This document shows, one piece after another, positions 25,964 to 33,492 of a DNA stretch of 64,000 nucleotides. A program made the translations under genes and the position numbers. The first letter of the stretch is position 1. Each line of letters opens with the position of its first letter. Source of the stretch: Acidiphilium iwatense (GTDB lineage: Bacteria; Pseudomonadota; Alphaproteobacteria; Acetobacterales; Acetobacteraceae); contig NZ_JAKGBZ010000005.1 in NCBI RefSeq assembly GCF_021556475.1, positions 62,001-126,000 of the forward strand, in the 5' to 3' direction. The notes beneath the pieces were generated by a model, which did no database searches, was not told where the DNA came from, and saw only the letters and a program-made list of their open reading frames with translations.

Positions 25964-26605
25964 GTGACGATCGGGTTTGTCACGGGATTGGCTGCCGAGG
26001 CGCGCCTGCTTGCAGGCGTGTCGCGGTTTGTCGGCATTGGTGGCGGCACGCCGGAAGGTGCTGCCACGGAAGCGGAACGCCTGATCGGTCTGGGAGCGGC
26101 CGGGCTGATCAGTTTCGGTCTGGCGGGCGGCCTTGATCCTGCTTTGCCGCCGGGGTTTCTTCTGGTTCCGCAACGGATCGTCGAGCAGGACTCCACGTAC
26201 GAATGCGACCCGAGATTGATCGAAAAGATCGGCGGAGTCACGGTGGGATTGCTCCTGGGCGGCGATGCCGTCGCGGCGACGATCGCCGCAAAGGCGGCAT
26301 TGTTCGGCGGAACAGGGGCTTCGGCAATCGACCTTGAATCCGGTGCCATCGCTCGGGTAGCTCGGGCGCACGGCGTTCCGTTCGCCGTGCTGCGCGCCGT
26401 CGCCGATCCGGCATGGCGCGATCTGCCCGCAGCGGCGATCATTGCCCTTGACCATGCGGGACGGATTGCCATCGGCCGGATTGCCTTGAGCATCGCGCGA
26501 CAACCAGGCCAGTTGCCGGCTCTCATGACCTTGGCGCGCGACGCGGCAAAAGCGCGCAGCACCTTGCTCGAGCGGGTCAGGGTCAGATTTTCAACGTCAC
26601 CGTGA
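25964..26605 (+). CDS. hpnG: Phosphorylase-superfamily nucleosidase, probable adenosylhopane nucleosidase
   Basis: 213 residues from GTG 25964 (MTIGFVTGLAAEARLLAGVS), 13 bases after infC. The nucleoside phosphorylase fold is visible: GAAGLISFGLAGGLDPALPP and the purine-site segment ASAIDLESGAIARVARAHGV with the D-L-E-S-G-A signature. Length and the FVTGLAAEARLL start resemble HpnG, which removes adenine from adenosylhopane to give ribosylhopane in bacteriohopanepolyol synthesis. 5'-methylthioadenosine/SAH nucleosidase is the alternative. No other hopanoid gene is within the window. The 3' end overlaps the convergent xth gene by 23 bases. Confidence 0.75.
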   Translation: MTIGFVTGLAAEARLLAGVSRFVGIGGGTPEGAATEAERLIGLGAAGLISFGLAGGLDPALPPGFLLVPQRIVEQDSTYECDPRLIEKIGGVTVGLLLGGDAVAATIAAKAALFGGTGASAIDLESGAIARVARAHGVPFAVLRAVADPAWRDLPAAAIIALDHAGRIAIGRIALSIARQPGQLPALMTLARDAAKARSTLLERVRVRFSTSP

Positions 26606-27389
26606 CGGGGACGTGATCGGACCCGCGGGGCCAATCGCGCGCATCCTTATGGATGGTGTAGCTCTGCAACGCGGATTCGAGGTCTTGGGAAACCCAGACG
26701 TGATCGAGCCGCCGTCCGCGGTCGGAGGCCCGCCAGTCGCGGTTCCGGTAGGACCACCACGTATAGAGTTTCCGGTCGGGTGGGACGAAGTGCCGGACGG
26801 CGTCGACGAATCCCTGGGCGCGCCAGGCATTCAGCCCCTCGGTTTCGGGCGGGGTGTGGCTGACGACATCGAGTAACTGCTTATGACTCCAGACGTCGTT
26901 TTCCAAGGGCGCGATGTTCAGATCGCCGACTAGGATGGAGCGGCTGGGCGGCGCTTCCGCGAAATGAGCGCGCGCTTCGGCAATGAAGTCCAGCTTGTGG
27001 CCGTATTTCGGATTGGCGTCGCGATCCGGGATGTCGCCGCCGGCCGGGACATAGAAATTATGCAGCAGGATCGGCACCTTGCCGGTTTCGACATAGGCAG
27101 CAAGATGCCGGCAATCGGATTTCAGGCACCAGTCCGGGGTATCCTCGACCGGCGACAGCTTCAGGCGGGAAAAGACCGCGACGCCGTTATAGCCCTTCAT
27201 GCCCCGATGCAGCACATGGGGCAGGCCCAGCCGTTCGCCCAGATCAGCGGGAAACAACGGATCTGGGACCTTGGTTTCCTGCAGACAGATGATGTCCGGC
27301 TTGGCGTCGTTTACCAGAAGAGGCAGCAGATCCTGGCGCAGGCGAACGGAATTGATGTTCCACGTGGAGATTGTGAGCGTGGCGTTCAT
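26583..27389 (-). CDS. xthA: Exodeoxyribonuclease III (AP endonuclease)
   Basis: Endonuclease/exonuclease/phosphatase-fold DNA repair enzyme cutting at abasic sites. 268 residues from ATG 27389 (MNATLTISTWNINSVRLRQD), which overlaps the stop of the FAH gene (ATGA); the frame to 27551 is a reading inside that gene. Metal ligand Glu38 is in IICLQETK. Further motifs are LVGDLNIAPLENDVW, RRLDHVWVSQDL and the terminal GSDHVPVTVTL with the catalytic His. Function as ExoIII is clear; which member of the family cannot be told. Confidence 0.93.
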   Translation of the reverse strand: MNATLTISTWNINSVRLRQDLLPLLVNDAKPDIICLQETKVPDPLFPADLGERLGLPHVLHRGMKGYNGVAVFSRLKLSPVEDTPDWCLKSDCRHLAAYVETGKVPILLHNFYVPAGGDIPDRDANPKYGHKLDFIAEARAHFAEAPPSRSILVGDLNIAPLENDVWSHKQLLDVVSHTPPETEGLNAWRAQGFVDAVRHFVPPDRKLYTWWSYRNRDWRASDRGRRLDHVWVSQDLESALQSYTIHKDARDWPRGSDHVPVTVTLKI

Positions 27390-28069
27390 TCCACCCGAAA
27401 GGCGAAGCCGCCAATTCCCTCGATATCGGCCGCGAGGGAATCGCCGCGCTCCACGGCACCGACGCCCTCGGGCGTTCCGGTAAAAATCAGATCGCCCGGC
27501 TTCAGGATGACCAGATTGGAGAGGAATGCGATGATATCGGGCACCGGCCATATCATGTCGGCAAGGTTGCCGTCCTGGCGCAGCTTCCCGTTTATGGTGA
27601 GCGAGATGCGGCCGGAAGCCGGATGCCCGATTCGTGCCGCCGGGGTGATCGTGCCGATTGGAGCCGATTCGTCGAAACCCTTGCTCATGTCCCAGGGTCG
27701 GCGCAAGGATTTAGCTTCGTCCTGCATATCGCGCCGGGTCAGATCGACGCCGGCGGCATACCCGTAGACATGATCGAGTGCGCTGGCCACGGGAATGGCC
27801 GCGCCGCCGTGGCTGATCGCGATGACCAGTTCGACCTCGTGGTGCAGCGATCGCGTCGCGGGGGGGAAGGCGACCATTGCCTGTGTCACCAGCGCGTCGG
27901 CCGGTTTGGTGAAGAAGAACGGCGGCTCGCGATCGGGATCGGCGCCCATTTCCCTGGCATGGACCGCATAGTTGCGTCCGACGCAAAACACCCGGCGGAC
28001 CGGAAATAATCCTCCGCCCGCCACGGGAACGGTCGAAACCGGCGGCGGTTCGATTACGAAATCAGCCAT
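27386..28069 (-). CDS. Fumarylacetoacetate hydrolase family protein
   Basis: 227 residues, the short FAH fold. GRNYAVHAREMG (31-42) and the Mg2+ ligands Glu78, Glu80 and Asp109 (HHEVELVIAIS; AAGVDLTRRD) are present, as is SKGFDESAPIGTIT. Size and motifs resemble fumarylpyruvate hydrolase / acylpyruvase (FAHD1-like), enzymes that cleave acylpyruvates or decarboxylate oxaloacetate. It is coupled to xthA by a four-base overlap and lies 16 bases after the amidotransferase gene. The exact substrate is unknown. Confidence 0.88.
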   Translation of the reverse strand: MADFVIEPPPVSTVPVAGGGLFPVRRVFCVGRNYAVHAREMGADPDREPPFFFTKPADALVTQAMVAFPPATRSLHHEVELVIAISHGGAAIPVASALDHVYGYAAGVDLTRRDMQDEAKSLRRPWDMSKGFDESAPIGTITPAARIGHPASGRISLTINGKLRQDGNLADMIWPVPDIIAFLSNLVILKPGDLIFTGTPEGVGAVERGDSLAADIEGIGGFAFRVE

Positions 28070-28085
28070 TCATCCCCCAAACATT

Positions 28086-28859
28086 CTATGCGGCCGCGAC
28101 TTTTCGTTCCAGGTTGCGAACCGCCTCGCCGAAACTTTTAAAAATACGATGTGACGCGACATCCTTATCGAAATCGTATTCGGGATGCCACTGCACGCCG
28201 AGCAGATAACCGGCTCCGGTCCCGCTGACCGCTTCGATCGTACCGTCGATTGCCCGAGCTTCGACCAACAGGCCGGAAGCAAGGCGATCGATGCCTTGAT
28301 TATGAAGGGAATTCACCGGGAGCGAGTCTGTCACGACCAATCGTTCGAGTGCGCCGCCGGGAACGAGGATGACGCGATGCGCTTTTCCCGTGCGAACCGG
28401 CGCATGGGGCTGCATCGGCGTCGAGTGGTCGATTCGGCCGGGAAGATCCTGGAGTCTCTGGTGCAGCGTGCCGCCCAGCGCGACGTTCAACTCCTGCAAC
28501 CCGCGACAGATCGCGAGAACCGGCATCCCGCGTTCGATCGCCCCGCGCACCAAAGGCAGCGTGACATGGTCCCGTTCGGGGTCTTCGGGTGCGTCCTCCG
28601 GCGGCTGCGGCGGTCCGCCATAAAAGACGGCGGCGACATTGCTGCGGCTGCCGGTGAGAATCAGCCCATCGAGACGATCGAGCAACGTCGCGACATCCGC
28701 ATGCGCGCCATTCGCCGGGATCAGCAAGGGAATTCCGCCAACCACCTCATCGACCGCCCGAACATAGGTGTCGGATGCCGCATGATTGATCATGCCGAAG
28801 ACGCCAAACAGTTTTCGGCAACAGGAAATGCCGATCAACCGCGACGATCTGATTGTCAT
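28086..28859 (-). CDS. Class I glutamine amidotransferase-like hydrolase (PuuD type)
   Basis: 257 residues of the peptidase C26 family, likely a gamma-glutamyl-gamma-aminobutyrate hydrolase or related gamma-glutamyl amide hydrolase. The catalytic triad is visible: Cys118 in LAICRGLQELNVALGG, His225 and Glu227 in GVQWHPEYDFD. LDGLILTGSRSNVAAVFYGG is the family oxyanion strand. No synthetase partner is encoded next to it, as expected for stand-alone hydrolases. It heads the minus-strand run 28859-26583. Substrate not certain. Confidence 0.82.
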   Translation of the reverse strand: MTIRSSRLIGISCCRKLFGVFGMINHAASDTYVRAVDEVVGGIPLLIPANGAHADVATLLDRLDGLILTGSRSNVAAVFYGGPPQPPEDAPEDPERDHVTLPLVRGAIERGMPVLAICRGLQELNVALGGTLHQRLQDLPGRIDHSTPMQPHAPVRTGKAHRVILVPGGALERLVVTDSLPVNSLHNQGIDRLASGLLVEARAIDGTIEAVSGTGAGYLLGVQWHPEYDFDKDVASHRIFKSFGEAVRNLERKVAAA

Positions 28860-28947
28860 GATGGTTTCGTCGCAAATCCCGCCGATTTTGTCAGCCCTTT
28901 TTGATGTCGCGGCTGTGTTGCGGCAGGTGGGGAGGACGGGATTTCAA

Positions 28948-29586
28948 TCAATTATGCGAGAATCCCTGGACATATTCGAAATCCTTGTCGGGAAACGGCT
29001 TGGTGGCGTGAAGATCGTACAGGCTGACCTGGGTGATCTGCCCCTGAGCGTCGGTAACCCGCCACTGGCGGAGTTCGAGAGGATCGGTGGAGAAAACCAG
29101 CGTTATATGACCTTGTGCCGCCTTGCCGGTGCGGATCAGCGTTACCTGAATTTCGCCGGGCGGCTGGGCAACCCGTGTCACGGTCACGGGCCCGGACAGT
29201 TGCACGGTCTTGGCGAGCAGAATTCCCAGAGGTGTCGATGACAGCGGAATATTGGTCGTCTGATTCAATTGCGGGTCATGATAGACGAGCAAGCCGAATC
29301 CCGCGACCAGCAGTTGCGGGTTCGGTTTGTCATATTGGAACCGCATCTTTCCGGGGCGTTGGACGATGGCCTTCCCCGTCCTTACCGATCCGTCGGGGCC
29401 GACCTGCATGAAGCGAGCTGTGATCGTTTTCAATCCGTTGAGATAAGCGGAAACCTGGGCCAACAGGGCCTGTGATCCGGTCACCGCCGGAGTGGCGCTG
29501 ACACCATCCTGCATAGTCCCGATCAGACAAAGTCCGGCGATCATCATGCCGGCGGCGAATCGCCGGGCGGCCGATTTAAGGATCAC
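28948..29586 (-). CDS. lolA: Outer-membrane lipoprotein carrier LolA-like protein
   Basis: 212 residues. The N-terminal signal (FAAGMMIAGLCLIGTMQDGV) is followed by a mature LolA fold: QVSAYLNGLKTITARFMQ is the family start, then GKAIVQRPGKMRFQYDKPNP, QLLVAGFGLLVYHDPQLNQT and STPLGILLAKTV. The protein should shuttle lipoproteins across the periplasm from LolCDE to the outer membrane. It starts four bases after the marR stop, so the two form an operon. A second, housekeeping lolA may exist elsewhere. Confidence 0.88.
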   Translation of the reverse strand: MILKSAARRFAAGMMIAGLCLIGTMQDGVSATPAVTGSQALLAQVSAYLNGLKTITARFMQVGPDGSVRTGKAIVQRPGKMRFQYDKPNPQLLVAGFGLLVYHDPQLNQTTNIPLSSTPLGILLAKTVQLSGPVTVTRVAQPPGEIQVTLIRTGKAAQGHITLVFSTDPLELRQWRVTDAQGQITQVSLYDLHATKPFPDKDFEYVQGFSHN

Positions 29587-29589
29587 GCT

Positions 29590-29979
29590 TCAGCCCGCGG
29601 CCGCCGGCCGGCGAGCGGAGATATCCCCATGCTGCTTCCCGTTGGCCACCAGTTCATTCATGACCGTCCTGATCTCGCGAAGAAACGCCGTGCCTTTGGT
29701 GGTGCGCTGTACCAGGACGCTGCGGCGGTCCGACGGATCCACTTTTCTCCGCGCAAGATCGAGATCGGACAATCGATCGAGCGCGCGCGTGATCGCCGGC
29801 TTCGAGACGTTCAATTGACCGGCCAAGCCCCGGACCGTGTGGGCGCCGTCATTCAAATAGCAGGTCAGGAACACGCCCAGTTGCCGGGCGGACAGATCAA
29901 CCCCGTCCCGGCGCACCAGAGCGACAATGGTATCGCGAAGGATGCCGACCAGTTCGTCCGAAGTCATTTGCGTCGCCAT
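29590..29979 (-). CDS. MarR family transcriptional regulator
   Basis: 129-residue winged-helix regulator. The helix-turn-helix is HTVRGLAGQLNVSKPAITRA, followed by the wing LDLARRKVDPSDRRSVLVQR, a strong MarR signature. It probably represses its own operon with lolA; a 17-base palindrome of MarR-operator type lies about 170 bases upstream (30151-30167). No ligand can be inferred. Linkage of a MarR regulator to lolA suggests an envelope-stress or drug response. Confidence 0.88.
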   Translation of the reverse strand: MATQMTSDELVGILRDTIVALVRRDGVDLSARQLGVFLTCYLNDGAHTVRGLAGQLNVSKPAITRALDRLSDLDLARRKVDPSDRRSVLVQRTTKGTAFLREIRTVMNELVANGKQHGDISARRPAAAG

Positions 29980-30150
29980 AAAACACTCCTCTGTGATCCG
30001 TAGGCCGCCGATTTCATCGAAATGACCGGCGGATTTCCGAACTTCCGCGTGGGTGCGATCGTGGTCGCCTCATTGCCGCTTCGGAGCGACCGCCCCTCCA
30101 TCAGGTATGAGACTTTGAAGGGGCGAACAAGACATTAAAACATGAAAACA

Positions 30151-30167
30151 TTGCAACTCCGTTGCAA
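30151..30167. promoter_or_regulatory. 17-base palindrome, MarR operator candidate or aminopeptidase terminator
   Basis: TTGCAAC-TCC-GTTGCAA, perfect 7-base arms around 3 bases, in the 215-base gap between marR and the aminopeptidase gene. TTGC...GCAA symmetry is usual for MarR operators. On the minus strand it also lies 28 bases past the aminopeptidase stop and is followed by a T-rich run (TGTTTTCATGTTTT), so a weak terminator is the alternative. Confidence 0.4.
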
Positions 30168-30194
30168 GACCCTCGGCCCCAATTTTGGCACAAT

Positions 30195-31583
30195 CTAATC
30201 ATTGCGAAGAGTGCAAAATGTTTCGATTGCCGTGAAGGCCGCGCGCAAACCTTGCGCCTCGCCGCCTTCGGGCCGGCCTGGCCGCGTTTGGTCGTTCCAG
30301 GCGTAAGTGTCGATATGCGCCCAAGGGATGGATTGTGGCACGAAACGTTCGAGAAAAAGCGCTGCGACAATCGCGCCGGCGAAGGGCTTCTGACTTACCG
30401 TGTTCAGGTCGGCGACGTTGCTGTCGAGCCAGGGCGCGTAATCCGCCCAGAGCGGCAGGCGCCAGAGCGGATCGCGAGCGCCGGTACCGGCGGCGATCAG
30501 CGCATTGGCGATCCCGTCGTCATTGGCGAACAACGCCGGAAGCTCGGGTCCGAGAGCGACGCGCGCGGCTCCGGTCAAGGTGGCGAAGTCGATCAGCCAG
30601 TCAGGTTTATCAGCGGCGGCATCGGCCAGGAGATCGGCCAGCACCAACCGGCCTTCCGCGTCGGTATTGCCGACTTCCACGGTCAAACCGGCCCGTGTAT
30701 GCAGCACGTCGAGCGGCCGCATGGCTTGGCCCGATATACTGTTCTCGACGCAGCCGATCCGAACGTCGAGCCGAACCGGCAGATTTCTCGTCATGATCGC
30801 CTGTGCGAGGCCGAGCGCGATTGCCGCACCGCCCATGTCCTTTTTCATGCGGAGCATCGCAGCACTTGGCTTGATGTCGTAACCGCCGGTATCGAAGCAG
30901 ACTCCTTTGCCGCAGAGCGAAATCAGCGGCAGGGCAGCGTTGTCCCGCCAGGAGAAGCGAAGCATCTGCGCCGCTCTCGACGAACCTGCCCCGACCGCGG
31001 CGAGGGCGGGATAACCCGCCTGCAAATCCGTTCCGGTCACGCGCTGAATGCGTCCGCCACATCGCGCAGCCAAGTCGGCAGCCGTATCGGCGAGTTCCGC
31101 CGGCCCAAGCAGGTTGGCCGGTGTGTTGATGAGGTCGCGGGCAAAGCAGATTGCTTCGGCAAGCGCTATCGATCGTCCCTCCGAGGGCGGCGTCACGATC
31201 CGCGCCGGGGTTTCCGTTCGGGGTTTCAGGCGGTCGAACCGGTAGGCTCCCATCGCCGCGCCAAGAATGGCCAAGTCGAGATCGTAATCGCCCGGCATCA
31301 GGCGCCAGATTGTCGCGGGGGGCAGTTGCGTCGCCAAACCGCCGAACGCCGCGGGCGAGCGATCTTCTCCAAGGCCGAGAATGGCACAAGCCAAGCCGTT
31401 TGCACCCGGAAGAATTACAACACTTTGTGCTTCGGCCTTGAAATGCTGTGCGCGGATGAACGCGACGGCGGAAGGATCATGGCTTGCCAGGAATGCATCG
31501 AGCCCCGCCGGGCGAACCGGATAGAGGGGTAAGGCGTCGTCGTCGGTTACGTCGAGTCCTGCCAGATGTGTCGCATGAGCCAT
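30195..31583 (-). CDS. Leucyl aminopeptidase family protein (M17)
   Basis: Cytosolic di-metal aminopeptidase. 462 residues from ATG 31583 (MAHATHLAGLDVTDDDALPL). The M17 catalytic domain is complete: Lys226 and Asp231 in LCGKGVCFDTGGYDIKPS, Asp249 in MKKDMGGAA, and the signature NTDAEGRL at 306-313. The N-terminal ~130 residues are shorter and diverged from E. coli PepA, which fits the PepB-like subgroup common in alphaproteobacteria. Whether it also binds DNA like PepA cannot be told. The gene is divergent from the DUF1223 gene. Confidence 0.92.
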   Translation of the reverse strand: MAHATHLAGLDVTDDDALPLYPVRPAGLDAFLASHDPSAVAFIRAQHFKAEAQSVVILPGANGLACAILGLGEDRSPAAFGGLATQLPPATIWRLMPGDYDLDLAILGAAMGAYRFDRLKPRTETPARIVTPPSEGRSIALAEAICFARDLINTPANLLGPAELADTAADLAARCGGRIQRVTGTDLQAGYPALAAVGAGSSRAAQMLRFSWRDNAALPLISLCGKGVCFDTGGYDIKPSAAMLRMKKDMGGAAIALGLAQAIMTRNLPVRLDVRIGCVENSISGQAMRPLDVLHTRAGLTVEVGNTDAEGRLVLADLLADAAADKPDWLIDFATLTGAARVALGPELPALFANDDGIANALIAAGTGARDPLWRLPLWADYAPWLDSNVADLNTVSQKPFAGAIVAALFLERFVPQSIPWAHIDTYAWNDQTRPGRPEGGEAQGLRAAFTAIETFCTLRND

Positions 31584-31703
31584 TGATCGGTCCTTCGTCG
31601 GTATGGCTGCCAGGATTGTCCGTCGGCGCTCATGGCGCAAGCGTGATCGCGCGTCCCTGCTTTGTGTCTTGTGTTTACCCCGAACCCGCCGTTTCTTCGC
31701 GGC

Positions 31704-32447
31704 ATGAGGCGCGCGTCAATCCTGGTTGCCGGATATGTTTGCCTGGCTGTCGCGCCGTGGCCGGCGTTTACGGCTATCGCCGCGGCACGGCCTGCTGCGA
31801 AGACCGTCCATTTCGTCGAATTCTATACCAGCGATGCATGTTCCAACTGCCTGCCGGCGGATAAGGCGGTTGCGGCCTCGGCCGGACGGCCCGGCCTTGT
31901 TCTCCTGAGTTTTCACGTGCCTTATTGGAACTATCTGGGCTGGGACGACAGGCTCGGCCTGCAGGCCGCTGTGGCGCGCCAGGAAGCCTATGCCCATCAT
32001 TGGCGCTGGTCCGACATCTTTACCCCGCAGGTCATCGTCAATGGCCGGATCAGCGGAACCGGAAAATCGCCGGCCGACCTCGATCAGTTGATTGCCTCGG
32101 CGCAACCAATTCGCCGGCTCAGCATCAGGCCGGGCAAAAACAGTCTCAAGGTTGCTTTGCCCAAACTGTCCGGTGCGAACGGCTCCACCGTCTGGATCGC
32201 GGTTTTCGATCCCATGCGCATCGTCGCCGTGAGCCGTGGCGAGAATGCCGGCCATAGACTCGATGAGGTCGATGTCGTCCGCGACATCATGCCGATCGCC
32301 CATGTCGGCAAAATGCCCGATACTCTGTCAGTGGCGAGCGATGTGCTCGAACGCCATCGAGGGATCGCGGTTTTCCTGGAGCGGGGGCGAGGCGGCCCGG
32401 TGATCGCCGCGGGTGCGCTTGTATTGCCGTCCCGGCGTGTTCCGTAG
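31704..32447 (+). CDS. DUF1223 thioredoxin-like exported protein
   Basis: 247 residues from ATG 31704 (MRRASILVAGYVCLAVAPWP), giving a clear signal peptide; the frame to 31662 adds residues before it. The mature start is the family hallmark VEFYTSDACSNCLPADKA, with a CxxC pair at Cys46 and Cys49 in a thioredoxin-like fold, followed by LSFHVPYWNYLGWDDR and TPQVIVNGR (cis-Pro). It is a periplasmic, possibly redox-active protein of unknown role. Convergent with the TetR gene. Confidence 0.85.
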   Translation: MRRASILVAGYVCLAVAPWPAFTAIAAARPAAKTVHFVEFYTSDACSNCLPADKAVAASAGRPGLVLLSFHVPYWNYLGWDDRLGLQAAVARQEAYAHHWRWSDIFTPQVIVNGRISGTGKSPADLDQLIASAQPIRRLSIRPGKNSLKVALPKLSGANGSTVWIAVFDPMRIVAVSRGENAGHRLDEVDVVRDIMPIAHVGKMPDTLSVASDVLERHRGIAVFLERGRGGPVIAAGALVLPSRRVP

Positions 32448-32458
32448 GTCGCTGAGGT

Positions 32459-33121
32459 CTAATCGGGCAGGTCGGATGGAAGAGCGTCGATCATGCTCGC
32501 CTGGAGATAGAATTGGATGTTGCGCGCAAGCCATGCCTTGAAGTGGTTGAGTTGCGCCGTATGGTTTGCCGGGCTGGTCGTGCCCAGCAACTGAGCGCCG
32601 AAGATCGCATTGCCCATTGCGATCGTCGTCACCATGAAGGCAAGCATGCGGGAATCCTCGGGATCGGGTAATGCGCCGCCGACCCGCTCGGCATAGATCA
32701 GACGGCCGCCATGGATGAGATCGACGATATCCGACAACGCGCGGCTCATGGAACCCGGCGGATTATCGGCGTCCGCTCCGAGCCACGCGACGCGTTGCGC
32801 CAACCCGCCGTCGAAGGCGCTGAAGACATTGTCGAGAACCTGATCGATAAGTTCCCGGCGCGGCGACGTCGCCTGATCCAGCACGGCATGCATCGCCGAT
32901 TTAAGCTGGCTGATGGTTCTGGCGTTCAATGCGTTGAGCAGGCCTTCGCGGCTGCCGAAATGGTGGAGGATGACCGGATGCGACAAACCGATATCGGCTG
33001 CGATGTCCTGCAGCCGGAGACCGCCTGGGCCGGAGCGTGCCAGCCTTGCTTCGGCCGCGTCCAGGATGACCCGTTTTGCGTCGTCCGCGTTGCGGCGCGT
33101 CCGTTTTCTGGTAGCTGTCAT
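32459..33121 (-). CDS. TetR family transcriptional regulator
   Basis: 220 residues. The DNA-binding domain is at 15-62: RVILDAAEARLARSGPGGLR, LQDIAADIGLSHPVILHHFG, SREGLLNAL. The C-terminal half is a helical ligand-binding domain without recognisable specificity (LAFMVTTIAMGNAIFGAQLL). It stands alone, divergent from uvrC across a 368-base gap that may hold its operator. Targets unknown. Confidence 0.88.
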   Translation of the reverse strand: MTATRKRTRRNADDAKRVILDAAEARLARSGPGGLRLQDIAADIGLSHPVILHHFGSREGLLNALNARTISQLKSAMHAVLDQATSPRRELIDQVLDNVFSAFDGGLAQRVAWLGADADNPPGSMSRALSDIVDLIHGGRLIYAERVGGALPDPEDSRMLAFMVTTIAMGNAIFGAQLLGTTSPANHTAQLNHFKAWLARNIQFYLQASMIDALPSDLPD

Positions 33122-33492
33122 GTCCTTGAACAGACGTAATCGTGATCCGAAGTCAATCGAAATGTGTATATGTCACAACGACCGCATGATTGCTTCCCGG
33201 TTCCCGAACTTCCGTCTGACGCACCGGGGGAGACAGGATGGTTTGGCGGCAAAGTTGTCCACCTGCCAGAATATCGCGCTAAAACAGGCCGCTAGGTAAC
33301 GGATCTGTCATGATAATGACATATTCTCATTTAGACAAATCAAGAATATCAACGACTTATTGTGTATTTTCAAAATTTCGAGCTATTTGAAAAGGTTGCG
33401 ATGGACAGACGCAAATTTTCCGTTTCCAGAAGGTTACGCACAGAATTATCCACAACCCGCCGAAATGACCGTTTTGCCAAGTTCCTGCCGTG
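33122..33492. other. AT-rich divergent promoter region between tetR and uvrC
   Basis: No gene is seen in this 371-base stretch, which is clearly richer in A/T than its surroundings, mainly at 33290-33420. It contains the inverted repeat TGTCAT-GATA-ATGACA (33306-33321) and a TGTG-N7-CACA dyad (33163-33177) 42 bases before the TetR start; either could be a regulator site. I find no alphaproteobacterial LexA box (GTTC N7 GTTC), so SOS control of uvrC is not supported. Confidence 0.5.

Noticed and set aside
27356-27371. TGTTCCACGTGGAGAT as a parS site
   Set aside because: Left half matches but the right half has only one match (12 of 16 in all), and it codes for conserved residues of xthA.
31909-31924. 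CACGTG core in the DUF1223 gene as a parS site
   Set aside because: Only about 10 of 16 positions match, inside a coding region.
33163-33177. CRP/FNR-like dyad TGTG-N7-CACA before tetR
   Set aside because: Spacing is one base off the CRP consensus and only four-base arms match.
33180-33489. LexA box for uvrC
   Set aside because: GTTCCCGAAC-like bases occur but the alphaproteobacterial GTTC N7 GTTC pattern is absent.
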